From NCBI GenBank assembly GCA_039583875.1, contig CM077150.1, forward strand, positions 179,308,375 to 179,372,374: 64,000 nt of DNA. Direction: 5' to 3'. Numbering within the stretch: position 1 is the stretch's first letter; every line of letters starts with the position of its first letter. Below are positions 35,568 through 47,560 of this stretch, piece after piece. The notes below the pieces were generated by a model. That model did no database searches. It was not told the DNA's origin and worked only from the letters and a program-made list of their open reading frames with translations. The position numbers and the translations under genes are program-made. The DNA comes from Platanthera guangdongensis (Eukaryota; Streptophyta; Magnoliopsida; Asparagales; Orchidaceae).

Positions 35568-35864
35568 ATTAGGAATTAACTTGATGCTTGTTGTAATCTG
35601 TTAAGTGAAAAACATTGTAATACTTCATTGAAAATGTATAAGGAACATTATTGGAACAGTATATGATAAATATAGTATGAATGTTCTGAAATATGTGTGT
35701 TTCTTAATTGTTCTGCAATGTTTAATAAGTATACATGTGTGCTTTATTACATGTTCAAGTTTTCCTTGTTGTCATTTATATGTTTTACATCATTTTGTAA
35801 TTTTTAATTATGAGTGGTGTATATCATTGACTAAGGGTTATGACTTCTCCAAATAGGGGGAGAT
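35568..35864 (+). other. Element II: 3' untranslated region and polypurine tract
   Basis: AT-rich and non-coding, ending in ATAGGGGGAGAT (35853-35864) directly before the 3' LTR. This is the expected plus-strand primer. Confidence 0.85.
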
Positions 35865-37934
35865 TGTTGGGTACATTGGTCAAATGTACCTGATTTGAAG
35901 AAGCCTCACCTAACTCAATGATATACATCAGAATGTATTTGATGTTTGTTTGAGTTACTTGTGCAGGTTAGTTATACACTGGACTGAAGCTGAAAATTTC
36001 TAAGTCCATGTGTCGACACCCAGAGGGAAAGTGTCGACACTTGAGAAAGCTTGTGTCGACACCCAGACAAGCAGTGTCGACACTTGGAGTCATTGTGTCG
36101 ACACCTGGGAAGAAGAGTCGACACCAGTCAGAAAGTGTCGACACTTGGAGCTGTGTCGACACTCTGTGTAGAAGAATGCAGAAAAGCTGTGTCGACACTT
36201 GGCAGAAGTGTCGACACCTAGAAGAGCTGAGTCTACATCAGAAAGTGTCGACACTTGGAGTTGTGTCGACACTCAGCAAAATTCTGCAGAGACTAAGTAC
36301 AAGTGTCGACACTCAACACAATGTGTCGACACTCAATCAGCAGAGTCAAAATATGAAGAATGTGTCGACACTCAACACAATGTGTCGACACACACTCAAA
36401 GGAGTCAACACTTGAAGATTGTGTCGACACTCAGCACAATGTGTCGACACATAACCAGAAGACTCAACACTTGAAGAAAGTGTCGACACAAGGAGCTGTG
36501 TCGACACTTAGCAAAGAACAGAAAAGTTGTAAAATATTCTAAGTACAAGTGTCGACACTAAAGGAATGTGTCGACACTCAGCTGAAGAAACAAGATTGAA
36601 GACTTGTGTCGACACCAAGAAGCAGTGTCGACACTTGACAGTTTCAACACATGAAGATGTGTCGACACAAAGGAGATGTGTCGACACTTAGAAGAATACA
36701 GATAAAGAATGAAGTGCAAGTACTTGTGTCGACACTCAATTTCAGTGTCGACACATGCAGAAGAAACTGTGTCGAGACATACAAGGAATTGTGTCGACAC
36801 CTTGTAGACTTGTGTCGACACTTACACAACATGTGTCGACACTTGGTCTATAAGTGTCGACACTTAAGAACAGAAAGTCTCGACACTAACTGACAGTTAG
36901 AGAATTTCAAGAAGTGACTGGTTGACATGACAGCTGCCGATCCAGCCGGTCTGCATCAACTGTTAGAGAAGTCAGAAGTCTGTTATGAACCGGACCAGCC
37001 GGTTACCATGAAGGAAGCCTATAAATAGGCCCCCATAGTTTACAGAAAAAAAAAATAGAAGGTTGTTCATTATCATTACATGTTGAGAGAATAACTGAAG
37101 TGGTTGATCAGATTAAATCAAGAAGTGATACATAGAGGATCAACACAAGAAGATCAGGCAGTCCAACTGCAGATCTAAGTAGTTGGAGAGAGAGAGCTCC
37201 AACCAAGGATTCAGTCTTTGGAACTAAGGCTGAGAAGAACAATTCAGAGTCATCTGGATTTCAAGAAGCAGAGATCAAGGATCAACTGCAGTAGATTCAG
37301 ACTAATTCAGTTCTACTCAAGAAGCTTTGAAGAAAGCTAAGTCAGTTTGGATCAAGCTGAGTTCTTCCAAGAACTCTTCAAGAAACTCTCAACTCCTCTC
37401 ATCCTTTCTGAGTTGTAGAGTTAGCATTTGTAATTTCTATTTTAAACTTGTAAGATCCATTGGATCTGAGTGATTGTAAGCCTATTTTATAAAGGCTGAG
37501 GGTAGGGCTTGGTGCCTGAGTGTAGGAGTTGAAGAACTCTGAGTGTAGGCCTTTAATTGGCTGAGTGTAAGCCTTGATTGGCTGAGTGTAGGCCTGGGTG
37601 GCTGAGTGTAGGACTTTTGGCTGAGTGTAAGGCTTTGGGCCTGAGGTAGGAACCTTGTTGGGTTCTGAGCTAGTGGAGAAGTTTGGACGAATCTAGTACA
37701 CTGCTAGATAGGCGAAGGGGGAAAGTGGATGTACCCAAAGATTGGGGAACCACTATAAAATTAGTGTGTCTTCTGTGCTGTGCTGTGCTGTGAATTGAAT
37801 GCTTAATTTCTGTATTTGTTGTTAGCTGTAGTAATCAGTGAAAAACTGTTGTGCTGCCAAACAAAAGTCAAAAAAGGTTTAGGTCACCTATTCACCCCCC
37901 CCCCCCTCTAGGTGTTTAGGTACCATATCTTTCA
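35865..37934 (+). repeat. Element II: 3' LTR (2070 bp)
   Basis: Starts TGTTGGGTACATTGG and ends CCATATCTTTCA. It matches the 5' LTR at an offset of 10982-10983 apart from four substitutions and two C-run length differences. It carries the same palindrome array (36009-36887) and TATA box. Confidence 0.95.
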
Positions 37935-37939
37935 GTTGA
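37935..37939. other. Target-site duplication GTTGA of element II (right copy; left copy 24878-24882)
   Basis: Both copies are identical. The last three bases of the right copy (TGA, 37937-37939) are also the first three bases of element C's LTR, so II inserted across C's terminal boundary. Confidence 0.9.
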
Positions 37940-39432
37940 TGCGTTGTCGGCAAGTGTACTGGTCACTGTCAAGTAATATAAAATGATCGAATTTCCCCAA
38001 GTATCGATCTCTCAAGGAACATAGTAAGGTGGAGTTAATTTTGAGGGGGACTTGAGATTGAAGTCCTTAGGTTGGCGTTTACGAAGGGAGGTTTTGATTG
38101 TTGAGGAAAAAGAAAGTAAAACACTACAAACTACACCTGTGCAACGCCTCTATGCAATGCTTCGCTAGGAAGGATGGAAGACTACACGGGCCGCTATGCA
38201 CTGAATCACTGGGCGGATGGACAAGTAGGTTTGCAGATGAGGTGGTGAGAACGGCGGAATGAGGGTCGAAAGCACATCTTCGCTACGCACGAACCTAGCA
38301 ATTGCTAGTGCGGCAACGTGTGGTGGAGGATGGAAAATGGCGCACCTCAAGCAAAAAATGTAAATATAAATCACATAGACATGATTGTATACAAACGCAT
38401 ATCAAATTAAACATTCTTCATCACATACAAAGACATCAACTACACTCTCAATAAACAAGAGAAGAATAGAGTGCTAGATCGACCGAATACGAAGTCTTGC
38501 TGAGGATTCACGGAAGGATTCGCTGGGTTGTCAATCTGCATCCTAGCTCGGTCCTCAACTGCATCCGAGGTAGGGGAGGCTGTCACTCACTCCCAATGAA
38601 CCCGTCTTCTTCGTGTCACGATCCGGTGGAGGATTGCACAATCTTCTCCTAGCTTGATGTAGAAAACTAGGTCAAACTCTTCTTGAATCTCAAGGATGAA
38701 GGAGGAGGCCGAGCGGAAGCTCTTGCATTAAATTGGCGTTGAAAGCTTGTCGGGAGCCCCTCCCTATGGTGGAAGATGATGGAGATCGGCGGAACCCTCC
38801 TCGGAGATGAAAAACGGCGGAGAGAAGTGTCGAATGCGGAATTAGGGCGGAACCCGCGTATTTATACAAAGAAGAAAAAAGTAATGCGCACGATCAGTGG
38901 CATACGACCAGTGGTCGTGCGCACTGAATCCAATGATTGTGCGATCAGCAGTAGTAGAACTCCAGAAAAATGGGATAACGTGCACCAGCAGTAGCGCACG
39001 ACCAGCAGTCGTGCGCACTATGTCCAGCGGTCGTGCGGTTGCCCCAGACAGAACTTGGAAAATGGAGAATATAGTGCGCACGATCAATGGAGTACGACTA
39101 GTGGTCATGCACAATACATCCCCTGATCGTGCGAGTGTTGCTATATCGTTTGTGATTTCCGAACAATCCCAGAACTTGCACACGACCCTTGGACCTGCAG
39201 TAAAACCCGAAAAGCCACCAAAATGGGCACACCACATTCTCCAGACACATAAAAACACCAAGAAGGGCAAAAGAACAATAATTATGAAATCACACAGAAA
39301 ACGGGCCTAAAGTGCACTTAACATGAAATGGACAAAGAAACGAATATGAACAATTATGGCTCTCAAGTATAGTGCAATAACGAGAATACTGGCCCAGATG
39401 ATTCCAAAAATAAGTATAACTTGGACTCATCA
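37937..39432 (-). repeat. Element C: 3' LTR
   Basis: Matches 42541-44022 over its whole length. It holds inverted motifs around GCGCACGACCAG and GGTCGTGCGCAC (38885-39125) that can pair as hairpins. Its outer edge at 37937 abuts element II. Confidence 0.83.
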
Positions 39433-41700
39433 CACACCCAGACTTACTTGTTTGCGCGTCCCGAGCAAACAAAATCTATGCAGATAAGGAAATTAAACTA
39501 ACTAACAAAGAAATTGAGATACGGAGTACCATGCGAAGTCGCATGTTCGGACGCGTAAAAATATAATAGAGGAAATTTCTAAATATACAAAATGATTTAT
39601 ACTTTTCACAATACGTATCAACATTTTATTACTACTCAAAAATGGAATCACGGTGAATCTTCCAGTCACGCGTAGGGAGAAAGTTGACCAATCGCAAAGC
39701 GAGCATTACTAAAGATTGGGGCTCTGGATAACCTCCAAAGGAATCCACCAATATCAGTGACCATATGTTTGCCCGTTCACACTCTCTCCACGGCACTGGT
39801 TTGGTTCACAAATGAATCAATAGGACTTAAGGTGAAGAGATGGGGCTTGGGTTTCAGTGAGGTAAACAAAGATAAATAAAAAGGCTACGCACCTAACCCA
39901 AATGAGCTAGCATAAAAAAAGTTATCTGCTAACCAAAATACATGCAAGTACACCACACCCCCAGACTTAATTTTTAAAATATGGGTGTGTGCACCGCCTA
40001 CTCCGAATACAATCTCATCTCAAATAGAATTTTCAATTATACTTTTTCTTTTCACTTTTCTTTTTCACAATTATTTTTTTGTATATTTTTTTCAAATCAT
40101 CTTTTTATTTTAACAAATTCAGCGAATAAAATTTTTGGAGCACATCCACATATTCACAAGCAATATCACCACATCAACACCCCAACATGAAATTATAAAA
40201 CACAAAAGCTCGACTTGGGTGTGCAATTATGATCGGCTATGAAGCTTTGGTGAAATAATGGTGGAGCTGAATCAAAATAAGTGGTAGGCACAATGGGGCT
40301 AGCGAGGATAAGATGTTTGGAACGGTACAAAGCTCAACCGAGCCAAAATGATGTCCTACATCACGCTCATGCGATTCAACTAACATATACCCATGCTTCA
40401 AGAATAGCTTGGGGCAAGTTCTTAGCCAACGAGAATGACTATCATCCTCCCGACTCGAGCAATACAAATCTAACGACCATCTACACACATCTCTAAGCTA
40501 CTGTAGGATTCACACCGGATTCACAAATTTTTTTTTGAGTAGAATAAAATAGTATTTACGTAACTAGAAAAATATAAAACTATAAGCATACAGAAAAATT
40601 AAATCTACTCCAATTTCTACATGAGACGAGAGCACTTGACTAGGAGCACAACAGGGTCAACATTTTACTCCATCTCACAATCCCGTGCCAGCACAATAAC
40701 TTTCCCAAATCATACAAAAGAAATGAGTTTAACTCGCAGCACGCTAACAGCTAAGCACGCGGTCATGTTGGTCCAGTGGTGTGCGATGCAATGAACTAAT
40801 CAAAATATAAATAATAGAAGCTTTTTGTATGAAACGAAATGTGTGCATGCAAAAGGTAACAAATACTGGCTCTCCCTCAGACTTAAACTAAGCTACATAG
40901 TATATGATATCAAAATTAAAATCAGATAGAAAAAAGGGGAGAGGTTACCCAATGCTCAGCTAGTGAGCATACAAGAAGACAAATGAAAACAAAGAAGCAG
41001 GTCCGCCAAACGAAGAATCACAACCCTGCCAATACGAATTTGCCATGAATACATGCAGGGGTGAGCTCCGCAAAAACAAAAGAAAAATAGAAAAAAATAC
41101 AAAGAAATACTAAAACTAAGATAGACATGGAAAATAAAAATGCAGAAAATGTAAGATAACTACTGCGGTTATTGTCCGCCCAGCACGACTTATTCGGCTA
41201 AGGAAAAGGTTCTAGCTAATTGGCATATGAAAATAAAAGTGCACAGGTAACTGTTCCATTATTCGTTTCGATAACGGGTACCTATACGGCGATAAAACAA
41301 TTACCCCTATACCTAAATAATAATACCTGCCCAACTCAGGTAGAGGAAATAGGAAGTAAGAAGAGGAGGAGCGCTAGTCCTCGTTCTTCTCACCACAAAA
41401 TAAATCCTTGTCCAGCAAGGTATCGTCTACAGGGAGACAGCAGGAGCAGAGACTAATAAATGGAGCTTCCTCTACAGAGGACGAATCAACTTCCTCGTGA
41501 AAGAGGATGCATTCATCAATGACTGGAGCTGAAAGCTCCATGTCCTCCTAAAGCACCTGCGGAGACACAACCTGCACAGGCTCAGATACAGCAAGGGGAT
41601 CAAGAAATAAAAGAGATGAAAAACTTAAATAATCAGAAATAGGGGAGTGGTCCCGGTATCACTCCCAGCAGGATGCAAGCATAGATCATCGTCGGTATCA
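39433..41700 (-). other. Element C: internal region without supported coding sequence
   Basis: AT-rich; short open frames only, none with a recognisable domain. The purine-biased run next to the 3' LTR lies at 39433-39450. Confidence 0.6.
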
Positions 41701-41728
41701 TCAACCGACTCACTAAAAATTAGGATAG

Positions 41729-42287
41729 TTAGTTCTTGTAAAGAAAGCGGAGGAACAACAACATCAGATAAAATATGTGCGGGTTTCTCCGGGGGGAATC
41801 CAAAAAGGGGGAATAATGCATCGGGAGAGATGGAACTGCAATGTCGTTGCACCGATCTATAGAAAGTCTTATGGGTATATCCGCAGCAGTCGCACATAGA
41901 CAAGGTACTGTGAATATATCATCAGAATCAGAAGGGGCAGCCAATTGAGAGGTGGATAGAACGATTCTGATATCCGGTCCATCATCCTCCTCCAACTGGC
42001 ACTGAAATTCTACGGAATATTTCAATACGTGCTCGGTGCTATGACAACACAAACACCATTTTCCATTACTCGTCAGTCCTAGTGGCAACGGAGAGGAATA
42101 AGAAAAAGGTGAAGGTGTAGAAGAGAAGTGACCATAAGACTGGGGTGGTGTATGAAGTACCATTAGTGGACGGTGCTCCATACACTGAACCACGAGAATT
42201 ATGCTCACAATCTTCAGTGGAGCACTCATCCCTACTATGCCTATAATACCCGCACCATCTGCAACGGATATTCATATAAGAAAACAT
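41729..42287 (-). pseudogene. Element C: gag-like remnant with CCHC zinc knuckle
   Basis: ATG at 42287-42285, about 250 bp after the putative PBS. The first 73 codons contain CRWCGYYRHSRDEC, an exact C-x2-C-x4-H-x4-C knuckle (about 42222-42263). The sense then appears to move to the overlapping frame (41729-42229), with WCLCCHSTEHVLKY, which looks like a degraded second knuckle, and an acidic tail. No capsid-like domain is recognisable and the knuckle is unusually close to the N-terminus. It may be a nucleocapsid relic or a small RNA-binding protein retained by a non-autonomous element. Chance cannot be fully excluded, because one knuckle is only 14 residues. Confidence 0.45.
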
Positions 42288-42540
42288 GGTGCAACAAGGA
42301 AGAATTCACCAACATAAAATTCTAAACAAAAATTAACTACACACCAGTAGATAAATAAAAAGGAATGCATGCTGCTGAAAAATTAAAACTAGAAAAGGAA
42401 CAAAGAAAAATAAACAATGAATTCTAAAAACTAAAGAAAAGAAGAAACATGCAATGTACAAATGGAAAAGAGTTTTTATCTCCTATCTCCCTCTCCAAAA
42501 ACTCACACGACTGTGTTCTTCGGCAACGACTCCAAAAACT

Positions 42541-44022
42541 TGATACGTTGTCAGCAAGTGTACCGGTCGCTGTAAAGTAATATCAAATGGGCGAATTTCC
42601 CCAAGTATCGATCTCTCGAGGAACACAATAAGGGGGACTTGGGATTGAAGTCCTTAGGTCGGCGGTTACAAAGGAGGGTTTTGATTGTTGCGTAAAAAGA
42701 AAGAAAACACTATAAACTACTCCCATGCAATGCCGTTATGCGATGCTTCTCCAGGCGGGATGGAAGACTACATGGGCCGCTATGCACCGAATCGCAGGGC
42801 AAATGGACGAGTAGGCTCCGGATGAGGTGGTGAGAACGACAGAATGAAGGTCGAAAGCACCTTTTCGCTATGCACGGAACTAGCAATTGCTAGTGCAGCA
42901 ATGTGTGGTGGAGGATGGAAAATGGCGCACCTTAAGCAAATAACATAGATATAAAATCACATAAACATGATTGTATACAAACACATATCAAATTAAAAAT
43001 TCTTCATCACATATAAAGACATCAACTACACTATCAATTAACAAGAGATAAAGAGAGTGCGAGATCGACCGAATCTGAAGTCTTGCTGAGGATTCACGGA
43101 AGGATTCGCTGGGGTGTCAATCCGCGTGCTAGCTAGGTCCTCAACTACATCTGGGGTAGAGGAGGCTGTCACTCACTCCCAATGGACCCATCTTCTTCGT
43201 GTCACGATCCGGTGGAGGATGGCACAAACTTCACCTAGCTTGATGGAGAAAGCTAGATCAAACTCTTCTCGAAGCTCAAGGATGAAGGAGGAGGCCAAGA
43301 GGAAGCTCCAGCTTGAAATTAGCATTGAAAGCTTGTCGGGAGCCCCTCCCTATGGTGGAAGATGATGGAGATCGGCGGAACCCTCCTCAGAGACGAAAAA
43401 TGGCGGAGATAAGTGTCGAATGCGAAATTAGGGCGGAACCTGTGTATTTATAAAAAGTAGAAAAAAGTAATGTGCATGATCAGTGGCATACGACTAGTGA
43501 TCGTGCGCACTGAATCAAATGATCGTGCGAACAACATGGGTAGAACTCCAGAAAAATGGGATAACGCGCTCGAGCAGTGGCGCACGACCAGCAGTGGTGT
43601 GCACTATGTCCAGTGGTTGTGCGATTGCCCCGGACAAAACTTAGAAAATTGGAGAATATAGTGTGCACGATCAGTGGCGCACGACTAGTGGCCGTGCGTA
43701 ATAGATCCCCTTATCGTGTGCGGTGTTCCTGTGTCGTTTGGGATTTCGGAACAATCCCGGAACACGTACACGACCCTTGGACATGCATTAAAACCCAAAA
43801 AACCACCAGAATGGGCACACCACATTCTCGAGACACATAAAAACACCAAGAAGGGCAAAAGAACAATAATTATGAAATCACACAGAAAACGGGCCTAAAG
43901 TGCACTTATCATGAAATGGACAAAGAAACGAATATGAACAATTATGCCTCTCAAGTGTAGTGCAATAACGAGAAAAGTGGCCCATATGAGTCCAAAAATA
44001 AGTATATAACTTGGACTCATCA
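42541..44022 (-). repeat. Element C: 5' LTR with adjoining PBS region (42520-42540)
   Basis: Starts (plus strand) TGATACGTTGTCAGC and ends TTGGACTCATCA. The minus-strand DNA inside it continues AGTTTTTGGAGTCGTTGCCG, the PBS side. The same GCGCACGACCAG-type inverted motifs occur at 43470-43730. Confidence 0.83.
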
Positions 44023-44023
44023 C

Positions 44024-44655
44024 TGGTATAGAAATCTGAGAATTGATATCAGGCAAGAGCGTAAGGTTTATGTCTTATAAAAGGATTCCCCTGAAGAGAA
44101 AATCGGGAATGTGTCCAGAGCCGTTAAAGATGCTTACAAGAAGTATCAAGATGACTCCTTAGATGTCGAATGTCTCATGCTCTCCACCATGAACTCTGAG
44201 CTTCAGAACCTACATGAGAACATGAGTTGTAATGAGATTGACGAGCACCTTAAGAAAATGTTTCAAGGGAAAGCTCAACAAGGGAGGTTTGACGTCACCA
44301 AGGCATTGTTTCAGTGTAAGATGGGAGCTCGAGACCAAGTAGGGACTCACATAATCAAGATGATTGGATATATAGAGAACCTTGAAAGACTAGGTTTTCT
44401 TTTGGGCCAAGAGATGGCTACAGACATGATCCTACAATCATTGTCGGATAGTTACGAGCAGTTTGTCTTGAATTACAATATGAATGAAATTGATAAGACA
44501 CTGCCCGAGCTCCTAGGCATGTTAAGAACTGCTGAGATGAACATGAAGAAGATCAATCCTTCTAGCGCCATACTGATCGTGCATAAAGGCAAGGCATAAT
44601 GCCCCAAAAATCCTGAAAATAGGAAGGAGTTGGTTCCTATAAGTTACCCCCAGGC
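44024..44655 (+). pseudogene. Element J: remainder of copia gag
   Basis: Continues the gag begun at 24795. It encodes WYRNLRIDIRQERKVYVL, a stop (TAA near 44078), then a UBN2-type capsid region: MLSTMNSELQNLHENMSCNE, HLKKMFQGKAQQGRFDVTKA, HIIKMIGYIENLERLGF, NYNMNEIDKTLPELLGML and HKGKA. The frame ends at TAA 44597-44599, before the zinc knuckle expected in copia gag, and homology stops near 44655 at fragment K. About 190 residues are recognisable. This fragment proves that 24880-44023 is inserted DNA. Confidence 0.9.
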
Positions 44656-45874
44656 GGTAATGTTAACTCCGATGGTATCTAGATGAATTAATTCAGCCTT
44701 CATTTCAGGAAGGTACCGCATGACGGTAGAAAGGTAACGCGCGGCTATACCACTTGACACACTCGACGCACTCGGTGCACTCGGCGCACTGGGCGCACTC
44801 AACGCACTCGACGAAGCTTTGAGAACATACTGTAGGGCGGTAGTGATAGATGGGCATGTATTAGTATGGCTGAAGAGGTTTTTGAGCGGCAGAGCGATGG
44901 CGATTGAGCTAAGCAGCCACCGCCTATGATACAACGCATCAGTATGAGATAACGCACGACGATAGCTTCCATTTAAAGGACATGGATGACATTATTTTCT
45001 CAATCTCTCATTTACTCACTCTCTCTAGTTATACTGGAGGAAGGAGAAGGGAAAAGCCAGGAAGCAAGAGCAAGTGTGTCCTATCCCTATAGAGGAGATG
45101 TTCATGTGATCGAATTCACAAGTCAAAGCAAGATATTTGGAAAGAAAGCTGTGGTGAACAGTTCTATCCGGATCAAGGGCAAGAGAATGTCTCCTAAGCG
45201 ATCAATAAGGGTAACAATCTTCCTTCATGTACAAGTGAACTTCTGCTTTTGTATACGTGTGGAATCCCCCACCAAAAAGGTGGTGAGTAAAGGGAATTCC
45301 AATGGGTTAATATGTGATTTCCCCGGGTAGTCTTGCATCTAGAATCCAAAAATCGTTGTACGGAATAGGCATGTTGTGTGAAGCCAATCCAGACAAGTTC
45401 GCTTGGAATGGTGATGTTTTAATTTGCATGCCGGATAAGGCTCCGAGTATAAATGTGTAGTTCACGGAGTCTGAGGGATTGCGCTTGTGAATTTGAGTAG
45501 TCGGAAGTACTGGAGATACGCTCCATGAAAACACCCAGAGAATACATATGATTTTGATAACTGTTGGATATTGCGGGGCAGGAGTGGATATCACTGGCGA
45601 TAGTTCTTGGTGAGATATATATGTTGTGAAAGTCCAGTTTCTAGCATTGCAGGAAACTGCAAGTTTTCTGGAAAGATGTTCAAGTTATGGCTGAGTCTGC
45701 GATAGTTCTATTGTAACTATAGCTCCCAGATAGCTTTTTGATTACGTAGCAGGTCTCTCGGAGATCGTGTGTCTAGTTTGTGAGCCTCGGTGCTCAGCTC
45801 TGATGGCCATGAGAGCCATCTATTAAGTGTAACGTTGGTTATGTTTAATTCATGGGAAAGGGCATGTGACCAGA
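44656..45874 (+). repeat. Element K: gypsy LTR fragment of the E/H family
   Basis: The part from 45187 to 45660 matches the LTR of E (minus strand, 53435 down) in order, sharing AAATCG-type, GGAATAG(G/A)CAT(G/A)TTGTGTGAAGCC, GGTGATGTTTTA and CTGTTGGATATTG-like blocks. It includes a copy of the 24-nt start-exon motif at 45187. The left part has a GCACTCGACGCACTCGG-type microsatellite (44755-44815). Neither LTR terminus is present. It is cut by F's LTR at 45875. Confidence 0.72.
45187..45210 (+). other. Conserved start-exon motif in LTR fragment K
   Basis: ATG then codons for S-P-K-R-S-I-R, directly followed by GTAACAATC. Same length and same donor-like ending as in H (59338-59361) and E (53412-53435). 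See the finding on LTR start exons. Confidence 0.65.
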
Positions 45875-46289
45875 TGTAATGCCCCTGATTTTTCGATGTA
45901 TATTTTTATTACTTTAGTGGCATATTTTTGACTTCATGGCATTACGTTAATGCGTAGTTGATGGGTTTCATTGCTAGAGCATGACGTTTGCTTATTGGTA
46001 TCCGAGATTATGACATAGAATATTAGCATAGCTAATATCTAGTGTTTTTTGAAATTTCCCTTGCGAACCGCAGTTATTTTGGAACTCGGCAGAGTATTTT
46101 AGGTATTTTACTATTTTGACTTTGCGGAGTTTATACACGAGTTTGGTTTGTTGGATTCTGATTTCGACTTCGCCCTTGGTTTTGTAGAATCAGGATTTAG
46201 TTTCGGTGCAAATTTCGTGGAATCTGTGTTGATTCGAGTTTTTGGTCATTTGGACGTTTATTTAATAATATAATATAATATTATATATG

Positions 46290-46297
46290 TATAAATA
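46290..46297 (+). promoter_or_regulatory. TATA box in LTR of element F
   Basis: TATAAATA followed by AGCGTG, after an AT-rich run. Consistent with a plant LTR promoter. Confidence 0.6.
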
Positions 46298-46899
46298 AGC
46301 GTGTACATTTTGGCGTAACCCTATTCATCATCTTCTTTACAAGACATCAAACCGATTCGCGGAAGAGAGAAAGCCGCGGACGTCACAATCTTTCGGTCGT
46401 CGACTGTAGGAGTTCTGTTGCGCAAAATCATCGTCAAAGAGTAGATTCGGAAAGCTCTCGACGAGATATATGTGTGAGTGGTGAGTTTTTACAGTTTATT
46501 AGATTTTTGGGCGTGAAGTTATTCTGTTTTGACCCTCATTTTCCCTGAAAAGATTCAGGAAGTGTAGCCAAGGTTTTCTTGCAGCCGGATCCGTGAGGAG
46601 GAGCCCTTGTAAGGTCGGATTTCATAAGCTTTGAGGCAAGTTGTGAATCTTTCCCTTGCCATTTTCTTGCTTTTCATTCCATTCTTTTTCTTCCATCCTT
46701 AGAATGTATGAGTAGTGTAGGGTTCAGCCAAGATCGATCTGCTGAGTAGTGTAGGATTTCCAGTCAAGGAAATTTCGTCGGAAAAGGGCTGAGTCCAGTT
46801 AATGGAAATACGTCGATTATAGGGGTGTCAACCTAAGTTTAATTCATCATACAAGGTGGGGTCAGCCAGAGTGAAATTCATCAAATATGAGTTTTGGGA

Positions 46900-47560
46900 C
46901 TAAGTCGGATTTGTCGAGTATTCTCTACGAACTCATCGAGTATCAGCCTTGGTGTCGTGTGATTCTGAATTTGTTGAGTTTAGGCGTCGAGTTTATCGAG
47001 TATCAGTCTTGCCGTTGAGTGAATTTTGTTTTTGCGCTGAGAGCATCGAGTGATCTGTGAGACTAAGTCAAATTCGTCGAGTATTCTCAACGAATTCGTC
47101 AATTATGGTGTTGGCATTGAGAGCGTCGAGTGACCTGTGAGTTTAAGTCTTTTTCGTTGAGTTCATACTATTTGGCGTCGACTCCTTCGAGTATGTGCCT
47201 TTGACGTCGAGAGCGTTGAGTAAACTCAGCTAGGCATTGAGTGAACTCAGCAAGCCATCTAGTGAAGTAAAGTTCGTGGTGTTAAGTCGAGGTGTTGAAT
47301 GAAACTACCTTGGCATTGAGTGCGTTGAGTGAACTCCAAATTCGTCGAGTATACTCGACGAATTTCTAGTGAACTTGGTGATTTGTGTCGATTCGTCAGG
47401 TTTCAAGGTAATGTTGGACGATTCGTCGAGTATCGCCATTTAGCCAGATTTTTGCTACGTATAATTCGTCGAGTGGCAACTGCATTGGTCAGGTATACTC
47501 GATAAATCTGTGTGGACTTAGAATTTTCTTAACGAATTGAGTCCAATTCATCGAGTTTGG
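46900..47560. repeat. TTCGTCGAGTA repeat cluster in LTR of element F, including a 28-bp perfect palindrome
   Basis: Many ATTCGTCGAGTA, GCGTCGAGTG and ACTCGACGAATT half-sites. At 47338-47365 two half-sites meet to give a perfect 28-bp palindrome; its left arm is AAATTCGTCGAGTA. Confidence 0.85.

Larger units (their letters stand above)
24883..37934 (+). mobile_element. Element II: nearly complete young copia Sirevirus (13.05 kb)
   Basis: Two LTRs (24883-26948, 35865-37934) flank PBS, gag, protease-integrase-RT-RNase H, a palindrome-rich spacer, a third ORF and a polypurine tract. The element is bordered by the 5-bp duplication GTTGA (24878-24882 and 37935-37939). By my reading the LTRs differ by four substitutions (5' positions 25971, 26630, 26704, 26836) and two homopolymer length changes, about 0.2%. 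At commonly used plant LTR rates this implies an insertion roughly 0.1 million years old or less. The separate third ORF, the long gag with two zinc knuckles and the palindrome-rich LTRs place it with Sireviruses (Maximus/SIRE). Confidence 0.95.
37937..44022 (-). mobile_element. Element C: non-autonomous gypsy-like LTR retrotransposon (6.1 kb)
   Basis: Two LTRs of ~1.49 kb (37937-39432 and 42541-44022) flank only 3.1 kb of internal DNA. On the minus strand each LTR runs TGATGAGTCC...TCA. The PBS-side junction reads TTTTTGGAGTCGTTGCCG, resembling the TTTTTGGCGCCGTTGCCG context I know downstream of Tat/Ogre-like gypsy LTRs. The 3' LTR is preceded by the purine-biased AAGTCTGGGTGTG. The LTRs differ by roughly 10%, with several indels, so the insertion is much older than II. 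No protease, RT, RNase H or integrase remains. A clean target duplication was not found (left flank TGTGT, right flank CTGGT). Confidence 0.8.

Noticed and set aside
38776..43898. Open frames with similar peptides in both LTRs of element C
   Set aside because: They repeat only because the LTRs are duplicated, and are not conserved as frames between the two copies.
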